This document shows positions 42,813 to 50,881 of a DNA stretch of 64,000 nucleotides, in pieces. The translations under genes and the position numbers were made by a program. The number at the start of each line of letters is the position of its first letter. The stretch's first letter is position 1. The notes under the pieces were generated by a model. It did not search any database. It worked only from the letters and a program-made list of their open reading frames with translations, and had not been told where the DNA came from. The stretch comes from Achromobacter sp. Bel (GTDB taxonomy: Bacteria; Pseudomonadota; Gammaproteobacteria; Burkholderiales; Burkholderiaceae_B): positions 1 to 64,000 of the forward strand of contig NZ_JABBJN010000030.1 in NCBI RefSeq assembly GCF_012928505.1, written 5' to 3'.

Positions 42813-43982
42813 TTGGATACGCCGAACACCGCCCCGCTTGCGGGCATCAGGATCCTGGACCTGTCGCGCTTGCTGCCCGGCCCGCTGGGCGCGCAGTACC
42901 TGGCCGACCTGGGCGCCGACGTCGTCAAGATCGAAGACACGCAGGGGGGCGACTATGCCCCGCCCGCGTTGCGCGCCGTGTGCAACCGCAACAAGCGCGG
43001 CCTGCGCCTGGATTTGAAGCATCCCGAAGGACAGGCCGCGCTGGCCGCCCTGGCGCGCAACGCCGACGTCGTCATCGAGAGCTTCCGGCCCGGCGTCGCG
43101 GCTCGGCTGAAGGCCGATTATCCGACGCTGTCGCAGCACAATCCCCGATTGGTGTATTGCAGCATCACCGGTTACGGCCAGGACGGCCCGCAACGCGACG
43201 CCGCCGGCCACGACTTGAACTACTCCGCCCATGCCGGCATGGCCGATCAGATGGGATGCGGGGCCGACCAGCCGGCACTGTCCAACCTGCCCGTGGCCGA
43301 TATCCTGGGCGGCTCGTTGACCGCCGTGATGGGCATTCTGGCGGCGCTGGTCGACGCGCAACGCACCGGCCACGGACGCTATGTAGACATCGCCATCGCC
43401 GACGGCCTGCTGGCCGGGGCGGTCGTGCCGCTGGCCACGCTCAATGCCCTGGGCGATACGCGGCCGGCGGGCGCCGACAGCCTGTCGGGCGCGCTGGCCT
43501 GCTACGGCCAGTACCGCACGCAAGACGGGCGCTATCTGGCCGTGGCCGCCCTGGAACCGAAATTCTGGGACACCTTGTGCCGTCGCCTGGAACGCCCTGA
43601 CCTACTGCCCCTGCATCGCGAAGGTGGCGCCACGCAGCAGGCCTATGTCAAAGACGAACTGCAGCGCCTGTTCGGCGCGCAGCCGCTGGCGCATTGGATG
43701 GATAGGCTGGAGGGCGCCGACTGCTGCGTGTCGCCCGTGCTGAAACTGTCTGAAAGCCTGGCGCATCCGCAATACGCCGCGCGCGGCATGGTACAGCGCG
43801 CCGAGCATCCCGCCTACGGGGCGGGCGCGCATATCGCCAGCCCCGTGAAGATGACGGGATTCCAGTTCGCCATTCACCGCCAGGCGCCGCTGCCTGGCGA
43901 ACATACCGATCAGATCCTGCGCGAGGCCGGTTACGACGACGCCCGCATCGCCAGCCTGACCGGACGCGGCGTCGCGCGGTAG
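42813..43982 (+). CDS. CaiB/BaiF family protein, alpha-methylacyl-CoA racemase-like
   Basis: A 389-residue family III CoA-transferase fold protein. The start is a TTG at 42813 with GGAG seven nt before it. DLSRLLPGPLGAQYLADLGA, VIESFRPGVAARL and GHDLNYSA (Asp134) are present. GHDxNY is characteristic of alpha-methylacyl-CoA racemases, which epimerise 2-methylacyl-CoA so that beta-oxidation can proceed; CoA transfer remains possible. It is divergent from the AraC regulator and acyl-CoA operon and is followed by a Bug gene 71 nt on. Confidence 0.85.
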   Translation: MDTPNTAPLAGIRILDLSRLLPGPLGAQYLADLGADVVKIEDTQGGDYAPPALRAVCNRNKRGLRLDLKHPEGQAALAALARNADVVIESFRPGVAARLKADYPTLSQHNPRLVYCSITGYGQDGPQRDAAGHDLNYSAHAGMADQMGCGADQPALSNLPVADILGGSLTAVMGILAALVDAQRTGHGRYVDIAIADGLLAGAVVPLATLNALGDTRPAGADSLSGALACYGQYRTQDGRYLAVAALEPKFWDTLCRRLERPDLLPLHREGGATQQAYVKDELQRLFGAQPLAHWMDRLEGADCCVSPVLKLSESLAHPQYAARGMVQRAEHPAYGAGAHIASPVKMTGFQFAIHRQAPLPGEHTDQILREAGYDDARIASLTGRGVAR

Positions 43983-44053
43983 GCACATACGGCCGATGCG
44001 TCAGGCGCGGCGTTGAACCCGCCGCGTCCATGAAAACCAGGACGGAGACAACC

Positions 44054-45049
44054 ATGACCGATCATCATCGCAGCATCGCCTTGCCCACCCGCCGCAGCCT
44101 GCTCAAGCTTGGGCTGGCCCTGCCCGCCGCCCTGGCGCTTGCCCGCCCTGCACGCGCCGCCGCCTTCCCCACGCGCCCGGTCACGCTGATCGTGCCCTTT
44201 CCGGCAGGCGGCGCGACGGATACGCAGATGCGCGCACTGGCGGTGGCCGCCTCGCGCGAACTGGGGCAGACCGTCATCATCGCCAACCGCCCAGGCGCAG
44301 GCGGCACCTTGGGGCCGGCCGCGATGGCCCAGACCGCCGCGCCCGACGGCTACACGGTGTCGGTGGTGGTGGGCACGCTGTTCCGCTACCCGTTCCTGCA
44401 AGCGGTGAACTACGACCCGCTCACGGATTTCACCTATGTAGCCTGCATGACGGCCTACTCCTACGGCATCGTCGTGCGCCAGGACGCGCCGTGGAAATCG
44501 CTGGATGAATTGATCGCGGAGGCGCGCGCGAACCCCGAGAAGATCAGCTACGGCGGCACCGGCACGGGCGGCTCCGGCCGCATCGCCATCGAGCGCCTGT
44601 CGCGACTGACGGACGTGAAGTTCAACTTCATTCCCTACAAGGGCGCAGCCGAAGAAACGACCGCGCTGCTGGGCGGCCATATCCAGATGGTGTCGGATGC
44701 GGGCTGGGGGCCGATGATCGACACCGGCAAGGCGCGCCTGCTGGCCGTCATGGGCGATGCGCGCGCCAAGCGCGTGCCGGATGTGCCGACGCTGACCGAA
44801 CTGGGCTATCCCATCGTCGCGTCCAATCCGGTGGGCATCGCCGGCCCCAAGGGCATGGACCCCAAGGTGGTGGCCGTGCTGCAGCAGGCGTTCCACCGCG
44901 CGTCGCGCGATGCCGACTACAACCGCGCGCTGGAAAATGCGGATCAACCCCACATGCTGATGGATAGCAAGGCCTATACGGAATACGCGGTCCGGCAGGT
45001 GGCCGAAGAGAAGCGATTCGTGGCCGAACTGGGCCTGAAGATGCAGTAA
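44054..45049 (+). CDS. Bug-family periplasmic solute receptor
   Basis: A 331-residue Bug receptor. GGAG before the ATG at 44054 favours that start; an ATG eight codons earlier is possible. The signal contains TRRSLLKLGLALPAALALA, a twin-arginine-like form, with cleavage near ARAAA. Ligand loops: IVPFPAGGATDTQMRAL, ANRPGAGGTLGP and FIPYKGAAEE. It follows the racemase-like gene on the same strand and may deliver the acid processed by the neighbouring acyl-CoA operon. Ligand not predictable. Confidence 0.9.
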   Translation: MTDHHRSIALPTRRSLLKLGLALPAALALARPARAAAFPTRPVTLIVPFPAGGATDTQMRALAVAASRELGQTVIIANRPGAGGTLGPAAMAQTAAPDGYTVSVVVGTLFRYPFLQAVNYDPLTDFTYVACMTAYSYGIVVRQDAPWKSLDELIAEARANPEKISYGGTGTGGSGRIAIERLSRLTDVKFNFIPYKGAAEETTALLGGHIQMVSDAGWGPMIDTGKARLLAVMGDARAKRVPDVPTLTELGYPIVASNPVGIAGPKGMDPKVVAVLQQAFHRASRDADYNRALENADQPHMLMDSKAYTEYAVRQVAEEKRFVAELGLKMQ

Positions 45050-45104
45050 ATCGAACAGCGGACGGACAGGCAGCGGGCGGGCGTGGCCTCGCCCCTGCCC
45101 CGGT

Positions 45105-45479
45105 TCAGCGGCCGGCCGCCTTGGCGCTGATGCCGTTGGCCACCCCCATGTCGACTTTGGGCACGTCGCGGATCAGCACCCGCACGTCTTCGCCCGAAAT
45201 GTCGATGCTGGTGCATACGGCCTGGTTCACCGCGGCAATCAGCGCAGCTTTTTTCGCTTCGTCACGGCCCTCGATCAGCGCCGCGTCCACGCGTACCATG
45301 CGTTTGCCGATTTCGCCGGCCACGATCACGTTTTCAGCAGGCACTTCCTGCAACACGATGCGCACGCTGGGCAACGGCGCGGCGATGCTCTCCACCACGG
45401 CGTTGGAAACGGCCTTCAACAGCGCGGCCTTCTGAGCGGCCGAGTGGCCTTGCAGGATCTGGACATTCAAAATGGGCAT
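45105..45479 (-). CDS. Tandem-domain tautomerase (4-oxalocrotonate tautomerase-like)
   Basis: A 124-residue protein made of two homologous ~60-residue halves: LQGHSAAQKAALLKAVSNAV in the first aligns with IEGRDEAKKAALIAAVNQAV in the second, and RIVLQEVP with RVLIRDVP. The first half begins Met-Pro, giving the N-terminal proline base of the tautomerase superfamily; the second half has no such proline. This layout is a fused 4-OT-like dimer, as in cis-CaaD-like enzymes. The gene is convergent with the Bug gene and stands alone. Substrate is unknown. Confidence 0.8.
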   Translation of the reverse strand: MPILNVQILQGHSAAQKAALLKAVSNAVVESIAAPLPSVRIVLQEVPAENVIVAGEIGKRMVRVDAALIEGRDEAKKAALIAAVNQAVCTSIDISGEDVRVLIRDVPKVDMGVANGISAKAAGR

Positions 45480-45544
45480 GAAGGCTTCCGATTTTTTCAA
45501 ATGGCGGGAATCCGGCCGCAATGACCGGCCAGCCATCATATAGC

Positions 45545-45584
45545 GACTTTGCCCGCGTGCAAGCGATTGCAGGCGGGCAAAGTC
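45545..45584. terminator. Long hairpin after the proV gene
   Basis: Arms GACTTTGCCCGC and GCGGGCAAAGTC (12 bp, perfect) enclose TGCAA-GCGA-TTGCA, giving a near-continuous 17-bp stem. It lies 35 nt past the proV stop on the minus strand. The T-tract is lacking, so termination strength is uncertain. Confidence 0.5.
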
Positions 45585-45618
45585 CAGGCGTCGAACGCCT
45601 GAGAAAGCGCCAAAGCGA

Positions 45619-46875
45619 TCAGGCCGCTTCGCCCCGGTGCGAGGGAGCAGGCTGGGGTTCCAATTCGCTGACGGCGCTTTCCGGCGACGGCGCGGCTTCG
45701 GTCAGTGCCGGCGTCACCAGCTCCACGACCTTCTTGCGCGACAGCATGCCCAGGAACTCGTCGTCCTCGCCCGTGACGGCGACCGGCTGGTCGCTGTGCA
45801 CCAGTTGCGCCAGCACTTCGCCCAGGCCCGCCGTGGCGGGCACCGAAGCCAGGTCCTCGACAAAGCGCGACACGTCGCGTGCGCCTTGCTCGATGGCCTG
45901 CTCGGCCGCCTTGGCCGTCAGCACGCCCGCCAGGCGCTTGCCGTCCAGCACCGGCGCGTACTCGTAGTCCATCGCCCGCATGCGGTCCAGGGCATGCGCG
46001 GGACGCGAACGCATCGTCAGCGTCAGGCGCGCCGGATTCACGGCGTGCGTGGCGTTGAGCACCTTGGTGCGGTTCACGTCCTGCAGGAACGACTGCACAT
46101 AGTCATTGGCCGGATTCAGCAGAATGTCTTCCGGCGTGCCTTCCTGCACCAGTTCGCCGTCTTTCAGGATGGCGATGCGGTTGCCCAGGCGCAGGGCCTC
46201 GTCCAGATCATGCGTGATGAACACGATGGTCTTGTTCAGCTTGGCCTGCAACTGCAGCAGCTGATCCTGCATTTCGCGGCGGATCAACGGGTCCAGCGCC
46301 GAGAAGGCTTCGTCCATCAGCAGGATTTCGGCGTCGGTGGCCAGCGCGCGCGCCAGGCCCACGCGTTGCTGCATGCCGCCCGACAGCTGATGCGGATACT
46401 GGTTTTCAAAGCCGGCCAGGCCCACTTGCTCCAGCCAGTCGCGGGCGCGCTTTTCGCGTTCCGCCTTGCCCACGCCTTGCACGGTCAGGCCATACGCGGC
46501 GTTGTCCAGCACCGTGCGGTGCGGGAACAGGCCGAAGCGCTGGAACACCATGCTCATCTTCTTTTGGCGGAAGACTTCCAGATCGCGCTTGTTCAGGCTG
46601 ACCACGTCCACGCCGTCCACCAGGATGTGGCCCGCGCTGGGCTCGATCAAGCGGTTGAAGTGACGGATCAACGTCGACTTGCCGGAACCCGACAACCCCA
46701 TGATGACATAGATGCTGCCCTCTTCGATCGACAGGCTGATGTCGCGCAGGCCCAGCGTATGGCCGCTTTCGGCCAGCAGCTGTTCCTTGCTCATGCCGTT
46801 CTGGGCGGCTTCCAGCCATTTCTTCGGATGCGAACCGAAGACCTTGTAGATGTTCTTGACCTCGATCTTGCTCAT
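45619..46875 (-). CDS. proV: Glycine betaine/proline ABC transporter ATPase with CBS domains
   Basis: A 418-residue ATPase of the osmoprotectant type. Walker A is GLSGSGKST (60-68), the signature LSGGMQQ (164-170) and Walker B ILLMDEA (184-190). The C-terminal ~285-395 holds two CBS repeats, which in OpuA/ProU-like systems sense ionic strength. The start overlaps the permease stop by 4 nt (ATGA). The likely substrate is glycine betaine or a related quaternary amine, based on ProX. It is the last gene of proX-proW-proV. Confidence 0.9.
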   Translation of the reverse strand: MSKIEVKNIYKVFGSHPKKWLEAAQNGMSKEQLLAESGHTLGLRDISLSIEEGSIYVIMGLSGSGKSTLIRHFNRLIEPSAGHILVDGVDVVSLNKRDLEVFRQKKMSMVFQRFGLFPHRTVLDNAAYGLTVQGVGKAEREKRARDWLEQVGLAGFENQYPHQLSGGMQQRVGLARALATDAEILLMDEAFSALDPLIRREMQDQLLQLQAKLNKTIVFITHDLDEALRLGNRIAILKDGELVQEGTPEDILLNPANDYVQSFLQDVNRTKVLNATHAVNPARLTLTMRSRPAHALDRMRAMDYEYAPVLDGKRLAGVLTAKAAEQAIEQGARDVSRFVEDLASVPATAGLGEVLAQLVHSDQPVAVTGEDDEFLGMLSRKKVVELVTPALTEAAPSPESAVSELEPQPAPSHRGEAA

Positions 46876-47729
46876 CGCTGGCCTCCCATGCGCATGCGCT
46901 GTCCATACGATTGCGTGATCCGGTCGAACAGCACGGCCAGCACCACGATACCCAAGCCCGCCAGCAGGCCGCGGCCCACTTCCAGACGGTTGATCCCCAG
47001 CAACACTTCATAGCCCAGGCCGCGCGCACCGATCATCGACGCGATCACCACCATCGACAACGCCATCATCGTGGTCTGGTTAATGCCCGCCATGATGTTG
47101 GGCAAGGCCAGCGGCAGCTGCACGCCGAACAATTGCTGGCGCGGGTTGGCGCCGAACGCGCGCGACGCTTCCAGCACTTCGCGGTCGACCAGGCGGATGC
47201 CCAGGTCGGTCAGGCGAATCAGCGGCGGCACGGCGTAGATCACCGTGGCGATGATGGCGGGGATCTTGCCCAGACCGAACAGCATCACGACCGGGATCAG
47301 GTACACGAAGCTGGGCATGGTCTGCATTACGTCCAGCACCGGCAGCATGATGGAGCGCAGCCAGTTCACCCGCGCCATCAGCACGCCCAGCGGAATGCCG
47401 ATCAGCACCGACAACCCGGCTGCCATGATCATCAGCGCCAGCGTCTGCATGCCGGCGTCCCACAGGCCCAGCACGCCGATCACGCACAGCAGCGCGCCCA
47501 TCGCCAGGCTCAGGCCGATGCGGCGGCTGACGCCCCACGCGATGGCCACGGTCACGGCGACCACCGCCCACCAGGGCGAGTTGCGCAGCAGTTGCTCCAG
47601 CCACACCAAGGCATGCAGGACCGGCTGAGACAGGGTCTCGAGCGTGTCCGCGTAATTGGTGACCAGGTGATCGACGAACCCGTCGATCGCCGCCCTTACC
47701 TGACGGGCGGGAATAATTTCAGGAAACAT
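46872..47729 (-). CDS. proW: Glycine betaine/proline ABC transporter permease
   Basis: A 285-residue permease with about six to seven TM helices. The binding-protein-dependent permease loop EVLEASRAFGANPRQQLFGVQLPLALPNI holds the EAA-like motif that contacts the ATPase. GGAG lies eight nt before the ATG at 47729. It is separated from proX by 294 nt that contain two strong hairpins, and overlaps proV. It forms the membrane channel of the osmoprotectant importer. Confidence 0.9.
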   Translation of the reverse strand: MFPEIIPARQVRAAIDGFVDHLVTNYADTLETLSQPVLHALVWLEQLLRNSPWWAVVAVTVAIAWGVSRRIGLSLAMGALLCVIGVLGLWDAGMQTLALMIMAAGLSVLIGIPLGVLMARVNWLRSIMLPVLDVMQTMPSFVYLIPVVMLFGLGKIPAIIATVIYAVPPLIRLTDLGIRLVDREVLEASRAFGANPRQQLFGVQLPLALPNIMAGINQTTMMALSMVVIASMIGARGLGYEVLLGINRLEVGRGLLAGLGIVVLAVLFDRITQSYGQRMRMGGQR

Positions 47730-47894
47730 TGTTTTGACTCCATTCTGGGGCGCTTACGGTGGCGATCGCCGCCGGATGTTCCGATAGACCGGATGTCCGT
47801 GCAGCCAAGCGGTTTCCTGGACGGAAACAGGCTGCGGGACGGGCGGCGCCAACGGCTAGCATCCGGACGCGAGCGCCCGGCAAACAGCCATCCC

Positions 47895-47941
47895 AGGGGA
47901 AAAAGCCCAGGGCAATTTGCCCGCCACGGGGCTTTTTCCCT
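47895..47941. terminator. Terminator-like hairpin between proX and proW
   Basis: AGGGGAAAAAGCCC and GGGGCTTTTTCCCT pair around a loop that itself contains GGGCAATTTGCCC. On the minus strand GCCC...GGGC is followed by TTTTT, so it can act as an intrinsic terminator or attenuator for transcripts leaving proX. Confidence 0.65.
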
Positions 47942-47947
47942 TGAGGC

Positions 47948-47984
47948 GGCCCGGCCTGCCGGAAGTCTTCCGGCAGGCCGGGCC
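47948..47984. repeat. Perfect 18-bp inverted repeat after proX
   Basis: GGCCCGGCCTGCCGGAAG (47948-47965) and its exact reverse complement (47967-47984) flank a single T. It begins about 40 nt past the proX stop and would form a very stable RNA hairpin, protecting the proX message from 3-prime decay. Confidence 0.75.
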
Positions 47985-48023
47985 GGCACGCGCCGAAGCG
48001 GCGCGAGGCCTGCACCACGTGTA

Positions 48024-49025
48024 TTACAGCGCGCTTTGGACGCGCCCGGCGACGTCGGCGGGGACCCACTTGGTCCAGACGTCGGGCTTGTTCTTCAGGA
48101 ACCACTTGGCCACGGTGCTGGAATCATCACCAGACTCTTCCATGTGGGCCAGGGTTTCATTGATTACCGGCAGCGGCACCGACACCTTGGCCAGGAAGGC
48201 GGTCAGCGTGGGCGCTTCTTCAGAGAACTTGGTGTTCACCGCGGTGAAGACGGGATTGTCGGGGTAGGCGCTGGCCTCGGGCTTGGCGCACTTGGACGAC
48301 GTCAGGCACTTGTGCTTTTCGGCGTCATAGGGCGGCATGTCCAGCTTGACCAGGTCCATCGCGCCGACGAGCGGCGTGGGCGACCAGTAGTAGAAGACCA
48401 CGTTCTGCTTGCGCTTGTAGGCCGACATCAGCGCCGCCTTCTGCGCCGCGCCCGTACCGGGCGAATACAGCGTGTAGCTGTCATCCAGCTTCAGGGCATG
48501 GAACAGGTTGTTGCTGGTGACTTCGCAACCCCAACCTGCCGGGCAGCCGTAGAAACGGCCCTTGCCGGGTTCTTCCGGGTCCTTGAACTTGTCCTTGAAC
48601 TTCGGCAGGTCGGCCGCGGCCTTCAATTCGGGCAGGCGTTCCGCCGTGTAGCGGGGGATGTACCAGCCTTCGGCGCCCATGTAGAGATCGCCGATGCGCT
48701 TGACGCGGCCGGTCTTTTCGGCGCGATCCCAGGGATCAGCCACGCTGTTCAGCCAGATCTCGGTATTGATATCCAGGTCGCCCCGCTCAAGCGCGGCCAG
48801 GGCAGGCAGGGTTTCCGTCGGCAGGGTTTCGGTCTTGCAACCGTAGCCCTTTTCCATGATGAAACGTTCGACATCGACCAGGACCAGGTTGGATTCCCAG
48901 TTCATGGCGCCGAAATTGACCGGACGCTTGATTTCGCATTGCGGCGCGTCGGCGGCTTGGGCCGCACCGGCAAACGCAAACAGAACGGCCGCGGCGGCCA
49001 GGGTCTTGACAGGGGTGAAACGCAT
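48024..49025 (-). CDS. proX: Glycine betaine/choline-binding periplasmic protein
   Basis: A 333-residue OpuAC-type substrate-binding protein with a signal peptide (residues about 1-24, ending AQAAD). NFGAMNWESNLVLVDVE, INTEIWLNSV, AEGWYIPRY and FYYWSPTPLVGAMDL supply the aromatic residues that form the quaternary-amine box. Several cysteines (CPAGWGCE, CLTSSKC) suggest disulfides. GGAGG lies 10 nt before the ATG. Unlike the E. coli order, it is the first gene, upstream of proW and proV. Confidence 0.9.
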   Translation of the reverse strand: MRFTPVKTLAAAAVLFAFAGAAQAADAPQCEIKRPVNFGAMNWESNLVLVDVERFIMEKGYGCKTETLPTETLPALAALERGDLDINTEIWLNSVADPWDRAEKTGRVKRIGDLYMGAEGWYIPRYTAERLPELKAAADLPKFKDKFKDPEEPGKGRFYGCPAGWGCEVTSNNLFHALKLDDSYTLYSPGTGAAQKAALMSAYKRKQNVVFYYWSPTPLVGAMDLVKLDMPPYDAEKHKCLTSSKCAKPEASAYPDNPVFTAVNTKFSEEAPTLTAFLAKVSVPLPVINETLAHMEESGDDSSTVAKWFLKNKPDVWTKWVPADVAGRVQSAL

Positions 49026-49493
49026 TGGGCTTTTGCCTCCATAGGTTCAGGGACACACGCCGGGCCTGGCCCGGAAGTGCCATGGAGCTAAGGGGGTTGT
49101 GCGGAAGACGGGCTGAACCGCCAATACAAACCGACACTAGCGACAAGAGGATCCGCAAGCGGTGCGGAATCTTGCTAAGACAGGAGCTTCAAAAACAGGA
49201 TTTTTGAAAACCCACAGAAAGTGAACAAACTGAACGAAGAAGGCAGCATCTTAAACGAAATTGCTGCGGCGCCCAACCCCGGGCCTGAATGAAACAGATA
49301 CATTCGCGCCAAAAATGCTACGGGATAACCCCGATCGACCAGAGGCGGATTATTAATTTTCCCTAGGAAATATCGCCTTCCCAGCAACGATACATTCAGT
49401 AAATATTTTATTCTTATTAGTACAGTCTAGCGGTTTCAAAACCGCCGGAAAGCCGGCTTTCCGGCGTCGAAACCGCAGGAATTCAACTGGAAT
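49026..49493. other. 468-nt region upstream of proX, AT-rich in part
   Basis: No coding sequence is supported. The part 49320-49430 is markedly AT-rich compared with the window (AAATATTTTATTCTTATTAG at 49401-49420). The cfa-proximal end carries a large palindromic hairpin (49430-49476). Regulation of proX by osmolarity would have to act in this region; no clear -35/-10 pair could be fixed by eye. Confidence 0.55.
49430..49476. terminator. Large composite hairpin after the cfa gene
   Basis: CGCCGGAAAGCC is directly followed by its reverse complement GGCTTTCCGGCG (49443-49466), and outer arms GCGGTTTC and GAAACCGC extend the stem. It lies 18 nt beyond the cfa stop on the minus strand. A run of U is missing. 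Confidence 0.55.
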
Positions 49494-50762
49494 TCAGCCA
49501 TTCCGGCTCTCGCTATACATATAGTCGCGCCGCCAGGGATAGGAAAGGTCCGCCGGGTTGTCCAGCTCGTCCGGCCGGCCGGAGGCGGGCGGCTGGCCCA
49601 GGATCTGATGCAAGGCGATCCAGCCGTGTTCGAACGCCATGGCGCAACCGGCAAGATACAAGCGGTACGCCCGCAACGACCGCCCGCCTTGCTCGCCGCC
49701 CAGCGCCTGCGCGGCCTCGGGCAAACGGGCCTCCAACGCGTCGCTCCATGCCCACAAGGTACGCGCGTAATGCGGCCGCAGATTCTCCACGTCCACCTCT
49801 TCCAGGCCGCCATTGGTCATGGCTTCCATGACGACGCTGATGTGGGTCAGTTCGCCGCCGGGAAAGATGTACTTCTCGATGAACTCGCCCATGCCGTTGC
49901 CCAGCTCGGGGTTGTAGACCCCGGCCGCGGTGATGCCATGGTTCATGATCAGGCCGCCCGGCTTGAGCAGGCGGCGCAGCTTGGCAAAATAGCCCTCCAA
50001 CTGGGCCCGTCCCACGTGTTCGAACATGCCCACCGACGCGATCTTGTCGTACTGCGCGGCTTCGTCCAACTTGCGGTAGTCCAGCAGTTCCATGCGGACC
50101 CGGCCGCCCAGGCCTTTTTCCTGGATCAGTTTAGTGACGTGCGCGTGCTGGTTGCGCGACAGCGTGATGCCCGTGGCATCCACCCCGTAGTTTTCGGCGG
50201 CCCACAGCAACAATCCGCCCCAGCCCGCCCCCACATCCAGAAAGCGTTCGCCTGCCTGCAGGCGCAGCTTGCGGCAGATGTGGTCAAGCTTGGCTTCCTG
50301 GGCCTGGGCCAGCGTCATGTCCGGCGTGCGGTAATAAGCGCAGGAATAGACGCGGCGCGGATCCAGCCACAGTGCGTAGAAATCGTCGGACAGGTCGTAA
50401 TGGAATTCGATCTGCTTGGCGTCGCGCTCCACCGAATGGCGCCACACCGACACCACCTTGCGGACCAGCTCCGTCAGCCAGCCGCCCCGCGCGGCATCAA
50501 CCGGCGAGCCCGGCAGCAACGCCGACGCGGCGGCCATCACATCGCGCATATTGCCTTCGATATCGATGCGGCCTTCCACATAATCCTGCCCCAGCACGCC
50601 CACGGCGCCCTCGGCCAAATGCGCCAGCGCGGTCTTGTCGTGCGTCACGAAGCGCACGCGCGGATCCGGGGGCCCCAGCACGGCGCCGTCAGGCAGCACC
50701 AGTTGGACAGGGACGGGCAAGGCCTCAAGCTTGCGTTCCACAACAGACAACAAAGGATTCAC
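49494..50762 (-). CDS. cfa: Cyclopropane-fatty-acyl-phospholipid synthase
   Basis: A 422-residue SAM-dependent methyltransferase that adds a methylene bridge to unsaturated acyl chains of membrane phospholipids. The start is a GTG at 50762 with GAGGAG five nt upstream. An N-terminal ~100-residue lipid-interaction domain precedes the Rossmann fold; FHYDLSDDFYALWLD, LDVGAGWGG (SAM loop), SVGMFEHVG and FIEKYIFPGGELTHI are typical. The product helps membranes withstand acid and stationary phase. It is divergent from the Bcr/CflA exporter gene (119-nt gap). Confidence 0.92.
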   Translation of the reverse strand: MNPLLSVVERKLEALPVPVQLVLPDGAVLGPPDPRVRFVTHDKTALAHLAEGAVGVLGQDYVEGRIDIEGNMRDVMAAASALLPGSPVDAARGGWLTELVRKVVSVWRHSVERDAKQIEFHYDLSDDFYALWLDPRRVYSCAYYRTPDMTLAQAQEAKLDHICRKLRLQAGERFLDVGAGWGGLLLWAAENYGVDATGITLSRNQHAHVTKLIQEKGLGGRVRMELLDYRKLDEAAQYDKIASVGMFEHVGRAQLEGYFAKLRRLLKPGGLIMNHGITAAGVYNPELGNGMGEFIEKYIFPGGELTHISVVMEAMTNGGLEEVDVENLRPHYARTLWAWSDALEARLPEAAQALGGEQGGRSLRAYRLYLAGCAMAFEHGWIALHQILGQPPASGRPDELDNPADLSYPWRRDYMYSESRNG

Positions 50763-50881
50763 GACTTCTCCTCTGGATACTCTACGGACCCTTACGACTG
50801 TATCGGAAAACCGCTGAAATTTGCGTGTCAGGTTACCCGTGATACAGTCGCTGGCTTGGCGCAAAACCTGCAACAAAACGC

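Noticed and set aside
46911-49091. Long antisense open frame across proW and proX (over 700 codons)
   Set aside because: It runs opposite to well-supported genes, is His/Arg/Gln-rich without family motifs, and is a GC-skew shadow.
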